Source: CAVDHB01 sp963608705 (GTDB taxonomy: Bacteria > Bacteroidota > Bacteroidia > Bacteroidales > Bacteroidaceae). From it: a DNA stretch of 30,071 nucleotides. Of the stretch, positions 1 through 8,114 are shown piece by piece. The notes under the pieces were generated by a model, which saw only the letters and a program-made list of their open reading frames with translations, did no database searches and was not told the origin of the DNA. Position 1 is the stretch's first letter, and every line of letters starts with the position of its first letter. Made by a program: the position numbers and the translations under genes. The stretch spans positions 1-30,071 of the forward strand of contig CAVDHB010000005.1 in NCBI GenBank assembly GCA_963608705.1, read 5' to 3'.

Positions 1-49
1 CCGACGAGCTTGCCATGCACGATAACTTGCATGATTATGCTAATTATCG

Positions 50-139
50 TTAACCGTATGCAGTTTTCTTATTATAGTTCATATAGTGGAATAATACTAA
101 AGACTGACTCAAGTCCTTCTTTTCTTCTTTCTTAGCCAT
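50..139 (-). pseudogene. 5' fragment of the gene downstream of the methyltransferase (probable restriction/helicase partner), broken after ~20 codons
   Basis: An ATG at 137-139 lies 3 bases beyond the methyltransferase stop on the same strand and opens a 29-codon frame beginning MAKKEEKKDLSQSLVLFHYM, then NYNKKTAYG and a TAA at 50-52. The lysine-rich start followed by an amphipathic helix looks like the beginning of a large protein, and its position is where a type III Res/helicase gene is expected. The frame stops in an AT-rich stretch containing a 7-base inverted repeat (ACGATAA/TTATCGT, about 20-51). I infer that the partner gene is interrupted near position 80 by an insertion or deletion whose other side is outside the window. 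A genuine 29-residue peptide is the alternative. Confidence 0.4.
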
Positions 140-142
140 AAC

Positions 143-3100
143 TTACGCTTCAAACATTCGTTTCCGAAATTCTAGTTCCGTTAAATTTACGTTCCACTTC
201 TCGTCTTCCTTACGGAGTCTCAACAGGGTATTATCCCCATTCACATAGATACGGTCTATAGAGGTATCTATAGAGGTATAAGGACGCAACATTTCACGGA
301 AACGTTTCTCCAAACTGTTATTGTCCATTTTCTCACAATTACGCCATATCACCAACGTATGTTCCTGTTCCCTGTGGGTAGTCCCTTCCACAATACACAG
401 CTCTTCCTCAAGCCAATGTATTGTTTTTACATTCAACCCTATTAGATAATTGAAAGTCTCCACAAAATCCAATGTGGTTTTCTGCGAATGATTTTCACGG
501 TTGATTTTCATGGTCACAGAGAACGGATTCTTGAACCAATCCAAATCAAATAAGCTGTCTTTAGACTCCAAATCCAGCTTGTACTTCAACATATAACTCT
601 CGTAACTCTTGGACTCCTGTTGAAACGGCAAGGGCTTCATTTCCAGATTATCCGATTTCTTTTCCAGATTATCCAATGTGTCCTCGTATTGCTCCAATCG
701 GATGTATTTGAAACACTGAGAAATGCCTTTGCGGGAGACAGGCTTGGGTAATGGAGACTTCTTCTTATCCACCTTCCAATCAGAAGAATATACAACCTTC
801 TCTACCCGTTCCTTGGTCTTTTCGTTAAAGTAGTCATATCCTTCTTGTAAAAGAATATACTTATTCTTATTCTCTTTTTCCTCTCTTATTTTCTCAATAA
901 CAGCATGCGCAGTTGTACCAGTTCCAGCAAATGGATCCATTATTATGCCTTTGCCTGAATTCAATAAAGAGACGAGTCGTTTGTATAATTCTACAGGTTT
1001 TTTACCATTAGGTAATTGCACTCCCCCTTCGTTAAAGACATTATTTATTCCAATATTATCAGTATCAGACCATATATCACCAATACGCGACACTGGCTGT
1101 TTTTTCCCATTTTTCTCTTTCACCTTTTTCTTTGCAAAAACAACCTCCTTCCCATTTCTTACAATTCTCTTAAGCCCTGTAGCGGTAGAGTCAAGATGAA
1201 ATTTATCATCTTTTTCCTTGTTCTTAATAGAATTACTTGTAGCTTCTTGATATATATGATTAGCATTTTGCAATCGAAATTTATCAAATTGCTCTTTATT
1301 TCCTTCATCTATGCCTTGTTCCTTTGCAACCTGCTTTACTGTTCTTCGTGTCCATTCTTCAGGATTCTCGGAATCATTGAAATCAACCCATCCCCCATAT
1401 CTATCAAAAGCTTCATCACAACTACATGGCACATATACAGGATTAAACTTATAATTGTCACCTTTGGAATACACCAAAATAGACTCCTTAATTTTAGGTA
1501 TTTTTTTATCAACATGCGACATCTTCACGCCACTTAAGTATGACATCTGTACAGTGATATTGGTATGAGAACTCCAATTGAATTCTTTCATCAATTCCTC
1601 AAGATTGAACAACTCAATATCATTTATGTTAAAAGAACACCAAGAATTATCCTTCAATAATTCAAAAATGAAACTTATACGATTATTCATCATTGTAATC
1701 CATGAGGAATCTGTAAAATTATCCTTATACAAGAAATCGTCATTTCCTGTATTATATGGAGGATCTGTAATAACCGTAGTTATTGAATTATAGTATTTTT
1801 CCCGTAATAAATTCATTCCTTGGAAATTCTCACTATTAATCAGCAACCCATTACATTCCTCATCAACATTCTTCATGCTATTCACGAGTTTGTGCTTAAA
1901 TTCCGTGCTGAAGAACCGAGTATCAAGCACGAGGAAGCGGTTCTTTTCGAGAAACTTCACAGTCAAGGGCTCACTATACCCCTCTGTCATCATATCGCCT
2001 TTTATCTCATCAATAGCAAAAAGTCGCACCCATTCTTCACGCTGCGCTTTGTTGTCTACAATCTCTTGATAAAGCTCCCCAGGAACACGGTCAAGCGTAA
2101 TGCAATAGTCGCAACTGACCACAAACTTCTTCTTCAGCCACAGTTTCTTTTGGAAGTTCTCTAATTGAGCCAAGAAATCAATAATCTTGTTCCCCAGTTT
2201 CTTGATTGCCTTCACAGTGCCGAGATGAGAAAGAATGTAGGACTCATTCAAAAAATCATCCAACAAGATAATCTCATTCTTGATATAGAAGTCCAATTCC
2301 CTTCTCAAGAATCCTCCTAAATCTTTATGAATGAAATAATCAAAAGTGTTCTTTGCCGTATAATCCTGCAAGTGCTTTCGTAACAAGGTACGATGTGTAT
2401 CTTTGGGAGAAGGCTTTTCGGATAACAAAGCCATTTTAAAATCCTGAGGTATACCTGCTTCTGAGCGAATTTGGTCTTCTGCTTCTTTTATCAATTTATT
2501 CTGCAGATCTTTCTCAGACTTCAATACAACATAGTTGAAATAGATATACAGGTCTTTATCCTCTTTACATTCCCAAAATTTCTCGTCCTCAGTTTTCTCA
2601 GCCACTGCCAATTTAAAGAAGCGTTTACCTCCGTTCTTTGGCAAATTATTATTTTGCTCAGTAGAAGCCTCTTTCAACACAAAATGCACTTTTTTACCTG
2701 AAGAAAGTTCAAACGAATAATTTCTGAAGTTCTCAGATGTCTTGATATAATACTGGTCATAATTCGCCCAATAAAGTTTTACTTCTTCCCCCTCATAAGG
2801 AATAGCATAGACACCTTTTTTGTAGCGAGGTTGGCATATAAAGTCACCGTCCACATAATAGCGTTTGAAGAAATCCACCAGACGGGAAAATACCTCATCT
2901 TGCATTTTATGTGTATCAAACGTTTTGAGTTTCCCTCTCAGCTCCTTTACTTTGGAAGAAGTGTCCGGATCTACACCAAGTTCATCTTCCAATCGTTTCT
3001 TAGATTGTCCTGCATTTTCTTCCAAAATAGAATCCACTAGACGAGACAACTTGCTATTTTTGTCATCTTTAAGACCAAAATAGTTCTCAATTTCTTCCCG

Positions 3101-3202
3101 TTTGTAATTCATGATACGGTAGATACCGAAATCCAATTCTGCCCGATCCATTCTGAAGAGTTCGCATAACTCGGCTCTGAATTTTTTTAAAGAATCTTCC
3201 AT
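143..3202 (-). CDS. Type III-like site-specific DNA-methyltransferase (adenine-N6, beta class)
   Basis: This 1019-residue protein should transfer a methyl group from S-adenosylmethionine to adenine in a specific DNA sequence, as the modification half of a restriction system. Motif IV DPPYNTG is at residues 480-486 and motif I DPFAGTGTT at 756-764. This order (catalytic motif before the cofactor motif) defines beta-class enzymes such as EcoP15I Mod. The protein is much longer than typical Mod proteins (about 650 residues). The extra length is mostly an N-terminal ~450-residue region beginning with the FGIYRIMNYKREEI segment, plus a C-terminal region probably used in target recognition or partner contact. 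The start is supported by a consensus promoter 440 bases upstream and no earlier in-frame start of quality. The next gene on the strand begins 3 bases after its stop but is broken, so methylation may persist without restriction. A large solitary methyltransferase or a BREX/DISARM-type enzyme are alternatives; no other components of those systems are visible. Confidence 0.85.
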   Translation of the reverse strand: MEDSLKKFRAELCELFRMDRAELDFGIYRIMNYKREEIENYFGLKDDKNSKLSRLVDSILEENAGQSKKRLEDELGVDPDTSSKVKELRGKLKTFDTHKMQDEVFSRLVDFFKRYYVDGDFICQPRYKKGVYAIPYEGEEVKLYWANYDQYYIKTSENFRNYSFELSSGKKVHFVLKEASTEQNNNLPKNGGKRFFKLAVAEKTEDEKFWECKEDKDLYIYFNYVVLKSEKDLQNKLIKEAEDQIRSEAGIPQDFKMALLSEKPSPKDTHRTLLRKHLQDYTAKNTFDYFIHKDLGGFLRRELDFYIKNEIILLDDFLNESYILSHLGTVKAIKKLGNKIIDFLAQLENFQKKLWLKKKFVVSCDYCITLDRVPGELYQEIVDNKAQREEWVRLFAIDEIKGDMMTEGYSEPLTVKFLEKNRFLVLDTRFFSTEFKHKLVNSMKNVDEECNGLLINSENFQGMNLLREKYYNSITTVITDPPYNTGNDDFLYKDNFTDSSWITMMNNRISFIFELLKDNSWCSFNINDIELFNLEELMKEFNWSSHTNITVQMSYLSGVKMSHVDKKIPKIKESILVYSKGDNYKFNPVYVPCSCDEAFDRYGGWVDFNDSENPEEWTRRTVKQVAKEQGIDEGNKEQFDKFRLQNANHIYQEATSNSIKNKEKDDKFHLDSTATGLKRIVRNGKEVVFAKKKVKEKNGKKQPVSRIGDIWSDTDNIGINNVFNEGGVQLPNGKKPVELYKRLVSLLNSGKGIIMDPFAGTGTTAHAVIEKIREEKENKNKYILLQEGYDYFNEKTKERVEKVVYSSDWKVDKKKSPLPKPVSRKGISQCFKYIRLEQYEDTLDNLEKKSDNLEMKPLPFQQESKSYESYMLKYKLDLESKDSLFDLDWFKNPFSVTMKINRENHSQKTTLDFVETFNYLIGLNVKTIHWLEEELCIVEGTTHREQEHTLVIWRNCEKMDNNSLEKRFREMLRPYTSIDTSIDRIYVNGDNTLLRLRKEDEKWNVNLTELEFRKRMFEA

Positions 3203-3345
3203 TTGCTTGTTTTTAATAAAGATATAAGAGGAAGACTTGTAGTCTTTCTCTAAAATAAGTGTGGCAAGCGGAAGAAATGGGTATAATACGACACTCCGCC
3301 GCTATAGCTTATCTTATGACTGGCGCTGAACTATTCTTTCGTGAA

Positions 3346-3532
3346 AAACAGGCTGCGATGGAAATGCCTTGAAAAGAGTAGGCATAAGAAAAGCGTGGTG
3401 CTTCCCTTATCGAACTCTTAGGCATTTGGCGTAGCCTGTTTATACAGATAAGTTCAGCCCACGCTATAGCGTGGGCATTTACTGAACTTATTCTTGTATA
3501 AACGTCTTATCAATCGCCAAATTTCAAGAGTT
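3346..3532 (-). other. Nested inverted-repeat element with two alternative hairpins in the methyltransferase leader (candidate structured RNA)
   Basis: Three related segments alternate in orientation. Left hairpin: 3346-3354 pairs with 3433-3441 (AAACAGGCT/AGCCTGTTT), 3362-3369 with 3420-3427 (AAATGCCT/AGGCATTT), 3374-3379 with 3414-3419, 3384-3388 with 3406-3410, and 3391-3394 with 3400-3403. Right hairpin: 3413-3419 pairs with 3526-3532 (AACTCTT/AAGAGTT), 3424-3431 with 3515-3522 (ATTTGGCG/CGCCAAAT), 3438-3446 with 3495-3503, 3448-3456 with 3483-3491, and the core 3457-3476 is a perfect 20-base palindrome. Segment 3413-3441 is used by both hairpins, so they exclude each other. A promoter reading leftward from about 3632 would transcribe the whole element before the methyltransferase start. 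Whether it acts as RNA or as a DNA recombination or binding site cannot be decided here. No known RNA family was recognised. Confidence 0.55.
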
Positions 3533-3621
3533 TCCGAATAATAGTAAACGCTGTATTATTTCAATATGTGATATTCAATCTGTTGATTTCTATTTCGTTC
3601 TGTATAAATTTAGTTATTATG

Positions 3622-3635
3622 TGGGAATATTCCCA
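3622..3635. promoter_or_regulatory. 14-base perfect palindrome over the predicted start site of the methyltransferase transcript
   Basis: TGGGAATATTCCCA lies immediately downstream of the -7 element of the leftward promoter (3639-3646), so it spans the expected +1 position. A perfect palindrome there is a reasonable operator for a dimeric repressor, perhaps limiting methyltransferase expression. No regulator gene is seen in the window. Confidence 0.4.
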
Positions 3636-3638
3636 TGG

Positions 3639-3670
3639 CAAAGATACATCATTTTATTGAAACAGTCAAA
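3639..3670 (-). promoter_or_regulatory. Bacteroidales-type promoter for the methyltransferase
   Basis: On the minus strand, TTTG (3667-3670) is followed after exactly 20 bases by TATCTTTG (3639-3646). This matches the -33 TTTG / -7 TAnnTTTG consensus of the Bacteroidetes sigma factor. Transcription should start near 3632 and run through a ~430-base structured leader into the gene at 3202. Confidence 0.7.
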
Positions 3671-3708
3671 TACATCATCACATGATTCTCTTTCAAAAGA
3701 TAAAGTAG

Positions 3709-3794
3709 ATGATTATCCGCAATCGTGCCACTAATAAACATTGTTTAGGTTGCAACGTGCAAGATAAGACGGTGGTACAGTTGCGGATAATCAT
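3709..3794. repeat. Inverted pair of an ATGATTATCCGCAA repeat (86-base hairpin-forming unit)
   Basis: ATGATTATCCGCAA begins at 3709 on the plus strand and its exact complement TTGCGGATAATCAT ends at 3794, with a second short paired block (GTGCCAC/GGTGGTAC, imperfect). The left arm extends into CACTAAT...ACATTGTTTAGG and the right arm, read on the minus strand, into TACCACCGTCTTATCTTG. Both extensions recur at 4403 and 4334 respectively, so this is one locus of a dispersed repeat family and not a single-gene regulatory hairpin. Confidence 0.6.
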
Positions 3795-3806
3795 TATCTT
3801 GTCATG

Positions 3807-3955
3807 CGGTGAGTCTTTATATTAAGCAACGTACAAGACAGAAGAGCAGCAAGTTTTTTTAAAACTTATCTCACATTGAAACTCACCGTATAATGCATCG
3901 AAACTCACCGTGCAATTTTCGCCAAGCGGTGAGTAATGACTCCTTATTCACCGTG
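3807..3955. repeat. Cluster of ACTCACCGT motifs in both orientations
   Basis: ACTCACCG occurs on the plus strand at 3881 and 3903 (both within GAAACTCACCGT, start-to-start distance 22 bases) and on the minus strand at 3807-3814 and 3927-3934 (as CGGTGAGT), with a near copy TTCACCG at about 3948. The 22-base phasing places two copies on one helical face. A separate AAGTTTT/AAAACTT hairpin is at 3851-3867. The function is unknown; iteron-like protein binding or relic mobile DNA are possible. Confidence 0.5.
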
Positions 3956-4333
3956 TTTGACTCTATATAATGAAGAAGGCAGGCTGGAGAGTATAAGGTA
4001 ATTTCAACGCAACGCGCCCTTATTCTGTCTTATAAATGGAAAATTACTGCGCATTGTGAATCTTCTTCTCTGTGTGTACTTTATGAAAGAAAATGGACGA
4101 AAAAGTAAGGGACTATGGTACAATATAGCCCCATCTCCAGTGCTTTTATGTTGTTTAGTGTAGGCCAGTGTACCTTTAGTGTAGGCAATATTCCTGTTTT
4201 TTATCACGTTAAAAACTGATAAACAGCGATTTAAAATATTCAGTGTAGGCGTGTAGGCAAATTCACGAAAAAACTTTTGGGAGGAGAGGATATTATGTTT
4301 AATAAGAAAAATCGTGTGTCTGTATTTTCTAAA
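3956..4333. other. Noncoding stretch with reiterated AGTGTAGGC motifs
   Basis: No convincing gene was found; the short frames here have poor composition and no recognisable domain. AGTGTAGGC is repeated at 4157-4165, 4178-4186 and 4242-4250, with a variant AGTGTACC at 4167-4174 and GTGTAGGC at 4251-4258. The spacings are 10-11 bases within the first group. The stretch is probably decayed accessory DNA or a protein-binding array. Confidence 0.35.
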
Positions 4334-4555
4334 ATGATTACCCGCAAACATACCACCGTCCTATCTTGTACAATACCAAACGACTGTATAGGCTCATTTA
4401 TAATGATTATCCGCAATTGTACCACTAATCAACATTGTTTAGGTAGAGATGCGATTTATCGCATCTCCGCTTTTCATAGTGTAATCACAGATACAAGTCA
4501 TCACAGATGAATGTGTAGACGCGATGAATGGAGACGCGATGAATCGCGTCTCTAC
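4334..4555 (+). repeat. Composite repeat: two ATGATTATCCGCAA-family units followed by two GAGACGCGAT palindromes
   Basis: Units of the ATGATTATCCGCAA family start at 4334 (ATGATTACCCGCAA, then TACCACCGTC) and 4403 (ATGATTATCCGCAA, then CCACTAATCAACATTG). The second runs straight into a 10-base-arm palindrome GAGATGCGAT/ATCGCATCTC at 4446-4467. Then comes a half-unit GTAGACGCGATGAAT (4515-4529) and a full palindrome GAGACGCGAT/ATCGCGTCTC at 4531-4552. The same order recurs at 8188-8282. The element lies past the 3' end of ispE. Confidence 0.6.
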
Positions 4556-4576
4556 TAATTAAACACTAAGCGAACA

Positions 4577-5407
4577 TTACACATTAAGCACGAAGCAATC
4601 AGCCGACGGGAAACATTCTTGTATCTTTTGCTCATCGACTTCGGTGGAGAAAATGCCAAACAAGGCAGACCCGGAACCGCTCATGGCAGCGTACACGGCA
4701 CCGAGCTGATACAGCTTCTCCTTTATTTCCGCCAGCTCAGGATGAGAGGGGAAGACACTTTCCTCGAAATCATTCCGCACCTTTCCTTTCCATTCCTTTA
4801 CCGGAAGTCTTAACAGGGCGCGGAGATTCCCGGCAGATTCCCGGGGAACCACATGACGGAAAGCCTCCGCCGTGGAGATGAACACCGGGGGCTTCACCAC
4901 CACGACATACCCTCTGTCCAGCGAACAGTCCACCGGGGAGAACTCGTTTCCCGTACCTTCCGCATACAGGGTTCTGTTGTGAATGAAGAACGGGCAATCA
5001 GCCCCCAAGCGAGCCGCATATTTTTCTAATTCCGAAATCGTAAGCCCTAATTCTCCCAGCTTGTTCAAGCCAAGCAACATGAAAGAGGCGTCAGACGACC
5101 CTCCTCCCATGCCAGCCTGCGAGGGGATTCGCTTGTGCAGCCGAATCTCCACCGGGGGCAAAGACGGAAAGTCCCGCTTCAACAACCGCCAGGCTTTCAT
5201 CACCAAGTTGTCTTCCGGCTCCCCCTTTAACGGCACACCGTCCAAAGACAATGAAGGAGCGTCCAGCTCTGGACGCGCGTTAATCTCCAGCTTGTCACAC
5301 AATTCACGCAACGGGAAGAAGACAGTCTCCAAGTCATGATAGCCGTCCGCACGACGGGCCACCACATTCAGACCGAGATTGATTTTCGCATTAGGATACA
5401 ATATCAT
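4577..5407 (-). CDS. ispE: 4-diphosphocytidyl-2-C-methyl-D-erythritol kinase (IspE)
   Basis: This GHMP-family kinase phosphorylates CDP-methylerythritol with ATP in the cytoplasmic MEP pathway of isoprenoid precursor synthesis. The 276-residue length is normal. The N-terminal PNAKINLGLNV segment holds the conserved lysine and substrate region. The ATP-binding loop PSQAGMGGGSSDAS is at residues 95-108, and the C-terminal GHMP motif AMSGSGSALFG is present. The gene starts 6 bases after the stop of the amino-acid permease on the same strand, so it is probably expressed from the permease promoter at 7110-7141. Its 3' side carries a composite palindromic repeat (4531-4552) that could end transcription. 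Codon use matches the neighbouring core genes. Confidence 0.95.
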   Translation of the reverse strand: MILYPNAKINLGLNVVARRADGYHDLETVFFPLRELCDKLEINARPELDAPSLSLDGVPLKGEPEDNLVMKAWRLLKRDFPSLPPVEIRLHKRIPSQAGMGGGSSDASFMLLGLNKLGELGLTISELEKYAARLGADCPFFIHNRTLYAEGTGNEFSPVDCSLDRGYVVVVKPPVFISTAEAFRHVVPRESAGNLRALLRLPVKEWKGKVRNDFEESVFPSHPELAEIKEKLYQLGAVYAAMSGSGSALFGIFSTEVDEQKIQECFPSADCFVLNV

Positions 5408-5413
5408 TCTTAT

Positions 5414-7078
5414 TCAATTTAATAGTCGTTTGTTCGTATTGCGGTAAAGCCGGAAGGTGTAAAACACCAGATGCGCCGTGCCGAACAGCACGCTTACCCA
5501 CAACAAATCCTTGGGTTCGCTCCATCCCGCAATCTGCTGGTGCCAAATCCCGGTGATAAAACACAGGAAAGACAGACCGATACCTATGTAGCAGAGCAGA
5601 CTTTGCCCGTGTCGGCGAGGCGTACAGCCCCCCATCACACTGTGGCTCACCCCGTAGAGGGCGTAAATATCCATCCCTATCAGCATCCAGATAACCAGCC
5701 GTATCCAAGTGTCCGCCGGCAGAAAGACCATCATCACCATGCAGCACAGAATGCCCGCCACTGGTATGTACGGGACAAACGGCACACGGAAAGTCCCCTT
5801 CGGCGCAGGGGGAAGCGTCTTGCGGGTAATCATGATGCCGATACACACCAAGATGAAAGAAAGCAGGGTGCCGATACTGATCATCTCTCCCGTGATGTCC
5901 GCCGGCACAAAGGCGGCGCCCAACGCCGTAACGCACACCAGCAACATCGTGCTGCGCACGGGCGTTCGAAAACGGGGATGCAGGTGGGAGAACACACGAG
6001 GCAACAAACCGTCTTTGCTCATACTGTAAAAGATACGGCTCTGTCCGAGCAGACAGACCATTATCATGCTGGAATACCCCAGCAGAATGGACAACAGGAT
6101 GGCCTTGTTGAGCCAGGGATACGCCACATGGAACTGTCCATCCGCTCCCATACTGCCCATGTGGGCGATGGCCGTGGCCACCGGGGCTACGCTGTTCGCC
6201 CCCTTGAAGTCCGTGTAATGCACGATGCCGGTCATCACATGACCGAATATCATGTACAACGCCGTGCAGACTATGAGCGAGCCGATAATGCCTATCGGCA
6301 TGTCCCGCTGCGGATGGCGAGTCTCCTGCGCCTCGGTACTCACCGCGTCAAAACCGATATACGCGAAAAATATCACGCCTGCGCCACGGATGACACCCGA
6401 CCATCCGTACTCGCCGAACACGCCCGTGTTGGCTGGAATGTAAGGCGTGTAATTGGAAGCGTCTATGTATTTCCACCCCAACACGATGAACACCCCTATC
6501 ACCAGCAGCTTCAACGCCACCAAGATATTGTTGGCCACGGAACTGTCCTTGATTCCCCGCGTCAGCAACAGACTCACCAGCAAGACAATCAAGGCGGCTG
6601 GCACATTGGCGAAGCCGCCTTCCGCCGGACAATGCAGCCACACGTCAGGCAGATGGACGCCGACATCCCGCAACAAAGAGTTCACGTATTGCGACCAGCT
6701 CACACTGACCACCGCCGCCGAGACGGCATACTCCAACACCAAGTCCCAGCCTATGATCCACGCTATCAGCTCCCCCATGGTGGCGTATGAATAGGTATAG
6801 GAACTCCCGGCTATCGGAATACGGGAGGAGAACTCCGCATAGCACAGTCCGGCGAAACTGCAAGCGATGGAAGCCAACAGGAAACTCAGGGTGATGGCAG
6901 GTCCTGAATAATCAGCCGCCACAAGCCCTGTCACGGAGAACAACCCCGCGCCTACGACATTCCCTATGCCCAGCGCAATCAGGCTCCAAGGCCCCAGCAC
7001 ACGCCTCATGCGCACGCCATCCTTCGCGTTCGCCTCCGCCTCCAGACGGGACAGCGGCTTTTTTATGAATAAATCCAT
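5414..7078 (-). CDS. APC-superfamily amino-acid permease (cationic amino-acid transporter type)
   Basis: This inner-membrane transporter of 554 residues has about 12-14 hydrophobic segments. The first helix region carries the APC signature GIGNVVGAGLFSVTG (about residues 36-50), where glycines open the unwound TM1 substrate site. The following AGLCYAEFSSRIPIAGSSYTY region is also typical. The architecture resembles the CAT/YfnA group, which carries amino acids by proton-coupled uptake or exchange; the exact substrate cannot be read from the sequence. The C-terminal helices extend the 12-TM core. The start is supported by a consensus promoter only about 25 bases upstream. It is the first gene of a two-gene unit with ispE; the pairing looks positional and not functional. 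Confidence 0.9.
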   Translation of the reverse strand: MDLFIKKPLSRLEAEANAKDGVRMRRVLGPWSLIALGIGNVVGAGLFSVTGLVAADYSGPAITLSFLLASIACSFAGLCYAEFSSRIPIAGSSYTYSYATMGELIAWIIGWDLVLEYAVSAAVVSVSWSQYVNSLLRDVGVHLPDVWLHCPAEGGFANVPAALIVLLVSLLLTRGIKDSSVANNILVALKLLVIGVFIVLGWKYIDASNYTPYIPANTGVFGEYGWSGVIRGAGVIFFAYIGFDAVSTEAQETRHPQRDMPIGIIGSLIVCTALYMIFGHVMTGIVHYTDFKGANSVAPVATAIAHMGSMGADGQFHVAYPWLNKAILLSILLGYSSMIMVCLLGQSRIFYSMSKDGLLPRVFSHLHPRFRTPVRSTMLLVCVTALGAAFVPADITGEMISIGTLLSFILVCIGIMITRKTLPPAPKGTFRVPFVPYIPVAGILCCMVMMVFLPADTWIRLVIWMLIGMDIYALYGVSHSVMGGCTPRRHGQSLLCYIGIGLSFLCFITGIWHQQIAGWSEPKDLLWVSVLFGTAHLVFYTFRLYRNTNKRLLN

Positions 7079-7109
7079 TATATAATACAGTTAAAAGGCT
7101 TTTGTAGAG

Positions 7110-7141
7110 CAAATATACGGATTAATACTGGAACGGACAAA
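7110..7141 (-). promoter_or_regulatory. Promoter for permease–ispE
   Basis: On the minus strand, TTTG (7138-7141), exactly 20 bases, then TATATTTG (7110-7117) form a full match to the Bacteroidetes consensus. Transcription should begin near 7103, giving a short leader before the permease ATG at 7078. Confidence 0.75.
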
Positions 7142-7156
7142 AGAGACACCGTTTAG

Positions 7157-7187
7157 TTGGCCATTTTAAAATATTTCCGTATATTCG
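7157..7187 (+). promoter_or_regulatory. Probable promoter for the patatin-like gene
   Basis: TTGG (7157-7160), 19 bases, then TATATTCG (7180-7187) is a one-mismatch version of TAnnTTTG on the plus strand, about 40 bases before the gene start. It is divergent from the permease promoter, and the two -33 regions lie about 16 bases apart. Confidence 0.4.
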
Positions 7188-7226
7188 CATCTGTCAAAAC
7201 TATATGCGAATCAACAGCCATTCAAT

Positions 7227-8081
7227 ATGCGTATGAAAGAACTTACGGACACCGCACTGGTGTTGGAAGGCGGCGGAATGAGAGGGGTGTTCACCTGTGG
7301 AGTGCTGGACAGTTTCATAGACAAGGGCATCCACTTTCCATACGTCATCGGGGTGAGCGCAGGCGCTTGCAACGGACTCTCCTTCATCTCCCGACAAAGG
7401 GGAAGAGCCAGGTACAGCAACATCGACATGCTGAAGAAATACCACTACATCGGCTACAAATACATCCTCAGCCAACGTTGCATCATGGATTTCGACCTGC
7501 TTTTCCGAAAGTTTCCCGACAAGATACTGCCCTACGACTACGACGCTTATTTCAACGCAAGGGAGGAATACGAGATGGTGGCCACCAGCTGCCTCACGGG
7601 CAAGGCTGTCTATCTCTCCGAACACAAGGACAAACGGCGGCTTGTGCAGATAGCCCGCGCGTCGAGCAGTCTACCGTTCGTATGCCCCATCACCCGTGTG
7701 GACGGAACGCCGATGTTAGACGGTGGCATCGTGGACAGCATTCCCTACCAAAGGGCTTTCGAGCGGGGATACTCCAAAGTGGTAGCCATCCTCACCCGCC
7801 ACAAGGGCTACCGCAAACAGCTGTACCACACAAAAGTACCGCCCTTCATCTATCACAGATACCCAGAACTGAGACAAGCCATCAACCGGCGCAGCGAAGT
7901 CTACAACCGGCAACTGGCCGAAGCGGAAAGACTGGAAGAGGAAGGAAAGATGGAAATCATACGCCCGGTATGCCCCGTGAAGGTAGACCGCATAGAGAAA
8001 GACGTACACAAACTACAAGCTCTCTATGAGGAGGGATATGCCTGTGGGGTGGCTTTCTGTGATAAAATGTGTAATGTGTAG
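7227..8081 (+). CDS. Patatin-like phospholipase
   Basis: This 284-residue serine hydrolase of the patatin/RssA-YchK type is likely to cleave acyl esters of phospholipids. The oxyanion-hole motif GGGMRG is at residues 15-20, the nucleophile elbow GVSAG with Ser44 at 42-46, and the catalytic Asp in DGG at 165-167, so the Ser-Asp dyad is complete. There is no signal peptide, so it is probably cytoplasmic. A second ATG two codons in (7233) is an equally good start. It is a single-gene unit, divergent from the permease, ending next to AT-rich repeat sequence and a palindrome at 8115-8139 that may terminate it. The physiological substrate is unknown. Confidence 0.9.
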   Translation: MRMKELTDTALVLEGGGMRGVFTCGVLDSFIDKGIHFPYVIGVSAGACNGLSFISRQRGRARYSNIDMLKKYHYIGYKYILSQRCIMDFDLLFRKFPDKILPYDYDAYFNAREEYEMVATSCLTGKAVYLSEHKDKRRLVQIARASSSLPFVCPITRVDGTPMLDGGIVDSIPYQRAFERGYSKVVAILTRHKGYRKQLYHTKVPPFIYHRYPELRQAINRRSEVYNRQLAEAERLEEEGKMEIIRPVCPVKVDRIEKDVHKLQALYEEGYACGVAFCDKMCNV

Positions 8082-8114
8082 TGTTTAATGTTTAATTGAC
8101 TGGACAATCGAAAA

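Noticed and set aside
3346..3532. 6S RNA or transposon end as an explanation of the hairpins
   Set aside because: No central-bubble 6S architecture or transposase gene was seen; left as an unidentified structured element.
4004..4351. 115-codon minus-strand frame in the gene-free stretch
   Set aside because: It crosses repeated AGTGTAGGC motifs, has no recognisable domain and no good promoter; treated as noncoding.
4277..4510. 77-codon plus-strand frame
   Set aside because: Most of it is the dispersed ATGATTATCCGCAA repeat and a palindrome, also found where no frame exists.
3709..4555. CRISPR array
   Set aside because: The repeats are unequal, in both orientations and irregularly spaced, without uniform spacers or cas genes.
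5471..6790. 439-codon plus-strand frame opposite the permease
   Set aside because: Low-complexity His/Arg/Gln-rich translation typical of antisense to membrane-protein codons.
7157..8029. 290-codon frame overlapping the patatin gene on the same strand
   Set aside because: Wrong frame; the patatin frame has the complete Ser-Asp dyad motifs.
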